A model generated the notes under the pieces. That model saw nothing but the letters and a program-made list of their open reading frames with translations, was not told where the DNA came from and did no database searches. A stretch of 6,639 nt of DNA, from NCBI GenBank assembly GCA_903916165.1, contig CAIWVR010000215.1, positions 1-6,639 on the forward strand. Reading direction: 5' to 3'. Numbering within the stretch: position 1 is the first letter of the stretch; every line of letters begins with the position of its first letter. Origin of the DNA: an uncultured Hyphomicrobiales bacterium. Its GTDB lineage: Bacteria > Pseudomonadota > Alphaproteobacteria > Rhizobiales > Beijerinckiaceae. The translations under genes and the position numbers were made by a program. Positions 1-5,187 of this stretch are shown here, one piece after another.

Positions 1-40
1 AGGCGCATCCGCCGGTGTAGCGAGGGGCGCATCTTTCCAC

Positions 41-70
41 CGTCATTGCGAGCGGAGCGAAGCAATACAG
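41..70 (+). repeat. Left arm of the inverted repeat
   Basis: The outer 26 bp are perfectly complementary to 141-166. Including the adjacent ACAG (67-70), it pairs with 137-166 with one mismatch. Confidence 0.85.
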
Positions 71-136
71 AAGCCGCGCGTGAGGCCTGTAACATCTTTC
101 GTTGAAGGACTCAGGCTCGTTTACCTTCATTCGTGC

Positions 137-166
137 CTGGATTGCTTCGCTCCGCTCGCAATGACG
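137..166 (-). repeat. Right arm of the inverted repeat
   Basis: Read on the minus strand this is the same unit as the left arm, with CCAG in place of ACAG at its inner end. Its outer edge lies 4 nt from the stop codon of the monooxygenase gene. Confidence 0.85.
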
Positions 167-170
167 CGCG

Positions 171-1163
171 TTATCCCAGCTTCAGCTCCGGCAAAATTTT
201 CTGCCCAAATTCTTCCAGCCCGTCATGCATCGGCCAGAAGTGCAGCATGAACAGGCCGACGCCCATGGCTTCATAGCGCTTCATGCGCGCGACGATGGTT
301 TTGGGTGTGCCGACGAGATTGGCACCGACGCCTGACACGCCGACCGGCGACAGCGCCGAGACCCGCATGTGCTCGTCGGCCTTGGCCTGCGCCTCCTCTT
401 CGGTCTCGCCAATGATGACGATGGCGTTGATGCCATACATCATCTTGCGGCCGAGCGCCCTGACGCGGGTTTCCATCTGGCCGACTTCGTCCTCAATGCG
501 CTTCAGGCTCTGTTCGTAATTGGCGCGGTCCCTGTCGTAATTGACGAACCAGCATTCGCATTCCTGTGCAACGACATTCATGCCCTCGTCCGCGCGGCTG
601 GCGGCATAGAAGGGCGGGTGCGGTGCGCGCACCGAGCGCGTCGGCATTTTTACGCCGTCGAGATGATAGAAGTCGCCGTCGAATGTGACGGATTCCTCGG
701 TCCACAGGCGTTTCATCACCTGGATGAATTCCTGCATCTGCCTGTAGCGGCCACCGTCCGACTCGATCCACTTGCCATACATATTATGTTCTTGTGGACG
801 CGTTCCGTTGACAATGTTGACGCAGAAGCGGCCGCCGCTGATGCGGTCGAGTGAGGCACCGAGCTTGGCCATGATGCGCGGATCGGCTATGCCGGGATGC
901 ACGGCGGCCATGATCTCCATCTTGCGGACCACGGGTGCCAGCGCCGCCGCATAGATCCAGGAATCGAGATCGGGTCCGAACCAGCGCTGCGCGATGAGCG
1001 TGATGTCAAAGCCAAGCTCTTCGGCGCGGTTGAGCACTTTCACCGCATAGTCGAACGAGCCGTCAGGTCCGCCGCCATGCGTCGTCAATGCATCATGCAG
1101 CGGCTTGGTGAGCGGATCGGGGCGAATGGTCTGCGGGGCTGGCGTCCAGATGCCGAGGCGCAT
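171..1163 (-). CDS. SsuD/SfnG-like flavin-dependent monooxygenase (bacterial luciferase-like family)
   Basis: A 330-residue protein of the luciferase-like (LLM) flavin monooxygenase family. Known relatives use reduced flavin, supplied by a separate reductase, and oxygen to oxidise or cleave small molecules in the cytoplasm. Seen: a first beta strand MRLGIW at residues 1-6; a core at residues 86-120 with AAVHPG, LDRISGGRF and VNIVNG; RYRQMQEF (139-146); WTE followed by FDGDFYHLDG (154-170); PHPPFYAASR (181-190), where SsuD-type enzymes carry the flavin-binding GGSS-like loop; and LVGTPKTI (283-290) near the C-terminus. The segments at 106-170 and 283-330 look closest to dimethylsulfone monooxygenase SfnG, with alkanesulfonate monooxygenase SsuD and RutA as alternatives. 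The substrate is not determined. An upstream in-frame ATG at 1196 would overlap the preceding gene; the ATG at 1163 is preferred because AAGAAGGA lies 7 nt upstream and the core strand starts there. It is the last gene of the cluster, 13 nt after its neighbour. No flavin reductase gene is visible. Confidence 0.93.
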   Translation of the reverse strand: MRLGIWTPAPQTIRPDPLTKPLHDALTTHGGGPDGSFDYAVKVLNRAEELGFDITLIAQRWFGPDLDSWIYAAALAPVVRKMEIMAAVHPGIADPRIMAKLGASLDRISGGRFCVNIVNGTRPQEHNMYGKWIESDGGRYRQMQEFIQVMKRLWTEESVTFDGDFYHLDGVKMPTRSVRAPHPPFYAASRADEGMNVVAQECECWFVNYDRDRANYEQSLKRIEDEVGQMETRVRALGRKMMYGINAIVIIGETEEEAQAKADEHMRVSALSPVGVSGVGANLVGTPKTIVARMKRYEAMGVGLFMLHFWPMHDGLEEFGQKILPELKLG

Positions 1164-1170
1164 GGTCGTG

Positions 1171-1178
1171 TCCTTCTT
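1171..1178 (-). promoter_or_regulatory. Ribosome binding site for the monooxygenase
   Basis: AAGAAGGA with a 7-nt spacer before the ATG at 1163. It overlaps the TAA stop codon of the second binding protein (1177-1179), as expected for closely spaced or translationally coupled genes. Confidence 0.65.
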
Positions 1179-2229
1179 AGTTCTTGGGTGCGCCATACAT
1201 GATGTTGCGCAGCTTGTCGCGCTGCGCTTGCGGAATGTCGACGAGCCGTTGCACGACCGCGAGCGTTTGCTTCGCGTCGAGCGGCGTCAGTTCAAGGTTG
1301 ATCCTGGCAGCTTCCCGCGCGAAATCCGGATCGCGTGCGGTCGCCATGAAGGCCGCTTGCAGTGCTTCCGCGCGATCGGCGGGAATGCCGGGAGGTGCCG
1401 CATAGGGCCGCGCGACGAGATAGGGAATTTCCGCCATCTCGATCATCTGCGTGGCATTCTCGTTTTTGGAAAGCTCCAGTGCCGTAGGGATATCCAGCAA
1501 TTCAGGGTGGCGCGTCTTGCGGGCAAATTGCATCAGGATCTGCATCTTGCCCTTCGGGTCGGCCCAGGTCGGCTTGCCGACCTTCGTGCTGACGTAGTTG
1601 ACGAATTGTGCGTCCAGTTCGCCGCTTTCGACGGCGAGTCCGATGGTGTTGGAATCCTGATAGCCCGGCACAAGCTTGATGTTCAGGCCGAGCACGTCTT
1701 TCAGGAGCACGGTGACGTCGTGGTCGGTCGCGCCGGCGCTGGTGACGCCGACGGTGATCTGCGGCCCGCCGGGACGGCGCAGGTCTTCGATGCCCGTCAC
1801 ATCGGCGCGCTTGCGCATGAAGAGCGTAAAGGAATCCTCGGTAGAATCCGACATGGTGCCAAGCCATGTCAGCTTCAGCGGATCGAACTGCACATTCGGA
1901 TTGCCGCCGATCACCGCGATCAATGGCATGTTGCGATCGAAGGCGGCAATGACGGTGCCGTCCTTGGGCGCGGTGACGGCCAGATAATTGGTCGCGCGCA
2001 GCGAGGCCGCGCCGGGCATGTTCTGCACCACGACGCCGGGCTTGCCTGGCATGTGATTGGGCATGTAGCGGGCGAGAAGGCGGGCGAACAGATCGTAGCC
2101 GCCGCCCGGGCCGTAACCGACCACGAGATTGATCGTCTTGCCGCGGTAGAAGTCAGCCGTGTCAGCCTGCGCGGGGACGAGGGGTGCGATCGAGAGCGCC
2201 GTCAAAAGGGCGAGCCTTGCAAAATTCAT
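1177..2229 (-). CDS. Bug/TctC-family periplasmic solute-binding protein (second of two)
   Basis: A 350-residue secreted binding protein of the tripartite tricarboxylate transporter receptor (TctC/Bug) family, whose known members bind carboxylates and other small organic anions in the periplasm. Seen: a signal peptide with Arg5, a hydrophobic stretch at 6-19 and a likely signal peptidase I site after AQA (residue 22). The mature protein opens with ADFYRGKTINLVVGYGPGGG (25-44), the family's first strand and glycine-rich ligand loop. APKDGT (87-92), GELDAQ (203-208), RHPELLDIPT (240-249) and APPGIPADR (278-286) follow. Length is normal for the family. The frame is open to 2451, but that extension runs back into the preceding gene and would bury the signal peptide. 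ATGs lie at 2235 and 2229; the latter sits 8 nt after GGGAG and is preferred, the former only 2 nt after it. It is clearly homologous to, but well diverged from, the product at 4077-5111. No TctA or TctB membrane gene is nearby, so it is an orphan receptor as seen here. Confidence 0.93.
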   Translation of the reverse strand: MNFARLALLTALSIAPLVPAQADTADFYRGKTINLVVGYGPGGGYDLFARLLARYMPNHMPGKPGVVVQNMPGAASLRATNYLAVTAPKDGTVIAAFDRNMPLIAVIGGNPNVQFDPLKLTWLGTMSDSTEDSFTLFMRKRADVTGIEDLRRPGGPQITVGVTSAGATDHDVTVLLKDVLGLNIKLVPGYQDSNTIGLAVESGELDAQFVNYVSTKVGKPTWADPKGKMQILMQFARKTRHPELLDIPTALELSKNENATQMIEMAEIPYLVARPYAAPPGIPADRAEALQAAFMATARDPDFAREAARINLELTPLDAKQTLAVVQRLVDIPQAQRDKLRNIMYGAPKN

Positions 2230-2338
2230 GGTCATTTCTCCCAAACTTCTGTCGTGCAGGTTCTTGTGCGGCCTGCTTGCGCGCGGACGCTTTGCAGCCT
2301 CCGCCATCTCAAAATGATCCAACGCGTGTGAGCCGCGC
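2230..2338 (-). other. 109-nt gap inside the gene cluster
   Basis: This is the only sizeable spacer within the cluster; the other two are 13 and 19 nt. Apart from the ribosome binding site at its downstream end I see no convincing promoter or terminator. A weak hairpin is possible on the minus strand (GCAGG and CCTGC arms around an 11-nt loop), but there is no following T-run. A short in-frame extension of the second binding protein crosses it and is not thought to be translated. Confidence 0.5.
2238..2242 (-). promoter_or_regulatory. Ribosome binding site for the second binding protein
   Basis: GGGAG lies 2 nt before the ATG at 2235 and 8 nt before the in-frame ATG at 2229. The spacing favours 2229. 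The choice changes the signal peptide by only two residues (Met-Thr). Confidence 0.6.
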
Positions 2339-4057
2339 TCACGGCCCCGAGCAGATGACGTTGAGCAGCGCCTGGTTGCCGCCCTCGACGGCCGCCATGG
2401 CGCGACGCATGGCATGTGGCATTTCGGCCGGGTTGCTGACGCGCTCGCCATAGCCGCCCGATGTTTCCACCGCCTTCTCGAAGCCGATCTCGTGATCGAA
2501 ATAGGTCAGCGGTTCGCGATTTGATTTCGCCGCATAGCCGCCCGGATAGACCTCGCGCGTGTTGCGCTTCACTGCGCCCCACATCTGGTTGTTGAAGACA
2601 ATGGTCAGGATCGGCAGGTTCTCGGCGCGCGCGACATAATGCGCCGGCACCGGATTGCCGAACATATAGGCACCATCGCCCACCGTGCAGATGACCCGGC
2701 GCTTGGGCGCCGCGATCTGCATGCCGAGCGCCGTGCCCAGGCCCCAGCCGAGGCCGCCGGCAGCGCCGGCCGAGAAGAAGGTGCCGGGCACGGTGAGATC
2801 GAGATGTTCCCACGTGAGAGGCGATTCCTTGATGAGGATCGTGTCGTCGCTCTTCACCTCATTGACGCAATGGGTGATCCACGCCGGATGCAGCGGGTCC
2901 TGCGTGCGACCCTTTTCGAGAACCTCCGCCCAGCGCGCGCGCTGGTTGGCGCGCGTTTCCGCCAGCCGCTTGCGGCGCGCCTCGATACGGTCGCGGGCCT
3001 TGGGCGCGCGCAGTTTCAGGGCCTCCGTCAGCATCGGCAGCGTGCCAGACAGCACGCCGGTGATGCCAAGGTCGCTGGGAAAGCCACGCATGGGATAGGC
3101 GGAAAACAGCGGATCGACGGCGATGTGAATGATCTTCGCGTCGGGCAGCGGCGCCTTCTTGGAGGGGATCCACGGCACGTCGCATTCGAGCACGATGACG
3201 AGATCGGCCTTGTCGAGAAACGCATCGGGATTATAGCCCAGATGCATGTCGTGATCGGTCGGCAATGCCATGTAGCGCGGCTTGCGCTGCACGACGGGAA
3301 TCGCAAAACACTCCGCCAGCGCCGCAAGGCGGGCGACGTCACCCGTGTCGCGCCCCGCGCTTGAGGTGATGATGACCGGGTTTTCTGCCCGCGCGATCAT
3401 CTCCGCCGCCTCGTCGATGGCCGCCGGATCGGCATAGGGCGCGGACGGCGTGCGATGGCGCGACGGCGATGTATAGGTGAACGTTTCGATGGGAGTCGCG
3501 AGAACTTCGCGCGGCAGGGTGAGATAGATCGGTCCCTTCGGCTCGCTCATCGCAATGTTGATGGCGCGGTCGATGGCGGGCTCGATGACCTGCGTGTTGG
3601 GAAGCTCATAATCCCATTTCACAAATTCGCGCAGCATGGCGCCCTGGTCGCGCATTTCCTGCGGCCAGTGGATCTCGCCCGAGCGTTCGCCCATCAGGCC
3701 GCCTTCCTCGCTGTAGGGCGTGCGGCCGGCAGAAAACAGGATCGGCACATTGCCCCGCCAGGCGTTCATCACGCCGCAGATGGCGTTTGCGGTGCCGACG
3801 TTGACATGAACCATGACGAGTTGCGGCTTGCCGGTGACGAGATAATAGCCAAGCGCCATGCCGACCGCGACATTCTCATGTGGCACGGTAATGGGCTTGG
3901 GGCTTGAGCCGCCGGTGATCTCGATCTTGGCCATCGCCTCGATCAGCGGCGCGAAATCCGTGCCCGCATTGGCGAAGAGATAGTCGATCCCGCGATCTTT
4001 CATCACTGTGAGATAGGCTTCCGCCGCCGTTCCGTTCTCGATTTTCTGGCTGGCCAC
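2339..4057 (-). CDS. Thiamine-diphosphate-dependent enzyme, benzoylformate-decarboxylase-like
   Basis: A 572-residue ThDP enzyme of the decarboxylase/acetolactate synthase superfamily, at normal length. Three domains are evident: pyrimidine-binding (about 8-180), central (about 210-345) and pyrophosphate-binding (about 385-565). Seen: the cofactor-activating glutamate in VPHEN (Glu61); the ThDP/magnesium motif GDG at 460-462 closing with NN at 489-490; and AAGGLGWGLG at 432-441. From remembered alignment, VMVHVNVGTANA (81-92) matches the benzoylformate decarboxylase stretch carrying His70, giving His84 here, and LPTDH (265-269) matches that carrying His281, giving His269. The TSGPG motif typical of acetolactate synthase is absent, so a 2-oxo acid decarboxylase or C-C lyase/ligase is more likely, although such proteins are often labelled acetolactate synthase. 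The start is a GTG at 4057, since AGGGAG lies 7 nt upstream; the frame is open to 4165, but that would overlap the preceding gene by 89 nt. It lies between two binding-protein genes. The substrate is unknown. Confidence 0.92.
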   Translation of the reverse strand: MASQKIENGTAAEAYLTVMKDRGIDYLFANAGTDFAPLIEAMAKIEITGGSSPKPITVPHENVAVGMALGYYLVTGKPQLVMVHVNVGTANAICGVMNAWRGNVPILFSAGRTPYSEEGGLMGERSGEIHWPQEMRDQGAMLREFVKWDYELPNTQVIEPAIDRAINIAMSEPKGPIYLTLPREVLATPIETFTYTSPSRHRTPSAPYADPAAIDEAAEMIARAENPVIITSSAGRDTGDVARLAALAECFAIPVVQRKPRYMALPTDHDMHLGYNPDAFLDKADLVIVLECDVPWIPSKKAPLPDAKIIHIAVDPLFSAYPMRGFPSDLGITGVLSGTLPMLTEALKLRAPKARDRIEARRKRLAETRANQRARWAEVLEKGRTQDPLHPAWITHCVNEVKSDDTILIKESPLTWEHLDLTVPGTFFSAGAAGGLGWGLGTALGMQIAAPKRRVICTVGDGAYMFGNPVPAHYVARAENLPILTIVFNNQMWGAVKRNTREVYPGGYAAKSNREPLTYFDHEIGFEKAVETSGGYGERVSNPAEMPHAMRRAMAAVEGGNQALLNVICSGP

Positions 4058-4064
4058 TGGGGCG

Positions 4065-4070
4065 CTCCCT
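4065..4070 (-). promoter_or_regulatory. Ribosome binding site that selects a GTG start for the ThDP enzyme
   Basis: AGGGAG with a 7-nt spacer before GTG at 4057. It lies in the 19-nt gap after the stop codon of the first binding protein. No in-frame ATG is available between that stop and the conserved N-terminal domain, so the GTG is the best start. Confidence 0.7.
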
Positions 4071-4076
4071 TTATTT

Positions 4077-5111
4077 TTATTTGCTGTCGCGGACGTCTTT
4101 GGCCCGTGCGAGGACCGCCGCCGGGGTCTTGGCGAGATCCTCGACATATTTCTGCATGTCTTCACCCGACGCCGGTTCGAAATCGAGTCCGAACTTCTTC
4201 ACCTCGTCAAGATATTCGGAATCCTTCAGCATGGCGTCGAAGCCGCGCCGCAGGAGGGTGACGCGCTCGGCCGGCAGCCCGGGCGGGGCGACAATGGATT
4301 TGCCGATTTCAGTCGCGCTGGCGTAAAGCGCCAGAATCGCGCGGTCTTCCGGCGTCTTGCCGAGTTCCACCATGGTCGGGATGTCGGGCAGTTCGGGATG
4401 GCGCGTGGCCCCCCATTGCACGATGATATGAGCCTTCTTGTTGTCGAGCCAGTCGCGCTTGGCGGCTTTTACTGTGGACCACGCCAGCAGGCAGCCGTCG
4501 ATCTCACCCTTTTCCATGGCGAGGCAGCTCTCCGCTGCGCCGCCGTAGCCGGTCACCATCTTGAATTTGGTGCCGCCCAGCGCATTGAGCAGTTTCGGGT
4601 AGATGACGGCGGGCGCCATCGGCCCGCTGCCGCCCTGCACGCTTTCCTTCGTGCGGGCGTCCTCGATCGTTTTCACGCCGGAGGGTGCCCACAGCACCTG
4701 CACATTGGTGCTCGCGCTGATGCGGCCGATCCAGTTGAAGTTTTGCGAGACATAGGCGACGCCATTGGTGCCGAGCAATTCTTCGGACGGCGTGGTGTCG
4801 GGGATGATGCCGAGCGTCGTGCCGTCCTTCGGTGCCACGCCATACATGAAGTTCGCAGCCTTCATGCCGCCGGCACCGATCATGTTCTGCGGCACGACCT
4901 TTGGGGCACCCGGAATATGTTTGCCGAGATGGCGCGAGACCATGCGGCCATAGATGTCATAGCCGCCACCCACCGGGAAGCCGATGATCAGGTTGATGGC
5001 ATTGTCGCGATAGAAATCCGCGCTGGCGGTTTGCGCCAAGGCGGGAACCTGCATCAAGCCGAATGCGGTCGTCGCCAGGACCAGTCCGTGAATGGCCCGT
5101 TTCGAGCGCAT
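4077..5111 (-). CDS. Bug/TctC-family periplasmic solute-binding protein (first of two)
   Basis: A 344-residue secreted TctC/Bug-type binding protein and the likely first gene of the cluster. Seen: a basic N-terminus MRSKR, a hydrophobic core at about 9-21 and a probable signal peptidase site after PALA (residue 26). The mature part begins ADFYRDNAINLIIGFPVGGG (31-50). APKDGT (93-98), GYGGAAESCLAMEKGEIDG (188-206), RHPELPDIPT (237-246) and APPGLPAER (275-283) follow. The shared landmarks ADFYR, INL, GGGYD, PKDGT and RHPEL show homology to the other binding protein of the cluster, but most of the sequence differs, so the ligands may differ too. The only two cysteines of the mature chain, Cys196 and Cys207, could form a periplasmic disulfide (inference); the other binding protein has no cysteine. 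The ATG at 5111 is chosen because GGGAGG ends 5 nt upstream and the signal peptide begins there; the open frame to 5357 runs back into the CYTH-CHAD gene. Membrane subunits are not present. Confidence 0.94.
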   Translation of the reverse strand: MRSKRAIHGLVLATTAFGLMQVPALAQTASADFYRDNAINLIIGFPVGGGYDIYGRMVSRHLGKHIPGAPKVVPQNMIGAGGMKAANFMYGVAPKDGTTLGIIPDTTPSEELLGTNGVAYVSQNFNWIGRISASTNVQVLWAPSGVKTIEDARTKESVQGGSGPMAPAVIYPKLLNALGGTKFKMVTGYGGAAESCLAMEKGEIDGCLLAWSTVKAAKRDWLDNKKAHIIVQWGATRHPELPDIPTMVELGKTPEDRAILALYASATEIGKSIVAPPGLPAERVTLLRRGFDAMLKDSEYLDEVKKFGLDFEPASGEDMQKYVEDLAKTPAAVLARAKDVRDSK

Positions 5112-5116
5112 GATAT

Positions 5117-5122
5117 CCTCCC
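5117..5122 (-). promoter_or_regulatory. Ribosome binding site for the first binding protein
   Basis: GGGAGG followed by a 5-nt spacer and ATG. It is the strongest Shine-Dalgarno match in the window. It fixes the start at 5111, in front of a proper signal peptide, and rules out the longer open frame reaching into the upstream gene. Confidence 0.75.
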
Positions 5123-5138
5123 TGAATTTCAGCGACCA

Positions 5139-5167
5139 AGGATAGACTGGCAGCGGGCGGACGCCAA
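5139..5167 (-). promoter_or_regulatory. Candidate sigma70-type promoter of the four-gene cluster
   Basis: Read on the minus strand, TTGGCG (5162-5167) and TATCCT (5139-5144) are separated by exactly 17 nt. Each matches the TTGACA/TATAAT consensus at four of six positions. The pair lies in the 76-nt gap after the CYTH-CHAD stop codon and would give a short leader, roughly 20 nt, ending in the strong ribosome binding site. In GC-rich DNA such a match can arise by chance. Confidence 0.4.
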
Positions 5168-5187
5168 GCGCGCTGAAGCGGGCGGGC

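Larger units (their letters stand above)
41..166. repeat. REP/BIME-like inverted-repeat element downstream of the gene cluster
   Basis: Two arms, 41-66 and 141-166, are perfect reverse complements over 26 bp. Extended inward to 70 and 137, they match at 29 of 30 positions. The arm begins CGTCATTGCGAGCG and ends GAAGCAAT; its ends TTGC and GCAA can also pair within one arm, as in REP hairpins. The 66-nt centre has weak hairpins of its own. The right arm ends 4 nt after the stop codon of the monooxygenase gene. No T-run follows, so it is not a classic intrinsic terminator, but a long RNA hairpin here could protect or end the transcript. Dispersed repeats with this core are, as I recall, common in Bradyrhizobium and Rhodopseudomonas relatives. 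Confidence 0.85.

Noticed and set aside
1..40. Possible 3' end of a plus-strand gene stopping at the TAG at 18-20
   Set aside because: Only five codons are visible, with no recognisable motif; any short stretch has stops in some frame.
41..166. Inverted repeat as an insertion sequence or a Rho-independent terminator
   Set aside because: The 66-nt centre cannot encode a transposase, no target duplication was evident, and no T-run follows on the minus strand. A REP-like repeat fits better.
1105..2331. Long plus-strand open frame of 408 codons opposite the second binding protein
   Set aside because: It is antisense to a clearly coding gene with a signal peptide and family motifs. Its product is rich in Arg, His, Gly and Ala without recognisable domains, as expected for a mirror frame in GC-rich DNA.
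2230..2451. N-terminal extension of the second binding protein up to an ATG at 2451
   Set aside because: It overlaps the end of the ThDP gene and would place about 74 residues ahead of a proper signal peptide that has its own ribosome binding site.
2639..3364. Plus-strand open frame of 241 codons inside the ThDP enzyme gene
   Set aside because: It lies wholly antisense to the central and cofactor-binding domains, which show intact motifs; no recognisable protein features.
171..5111. A complete sulfonate (ssu) or dimethylsulfone (sfn) operon
   Set aside because: No flavin reductase, ABC transporter or sigma54-type regulator is present; only the monooxygenase resembles those systems.
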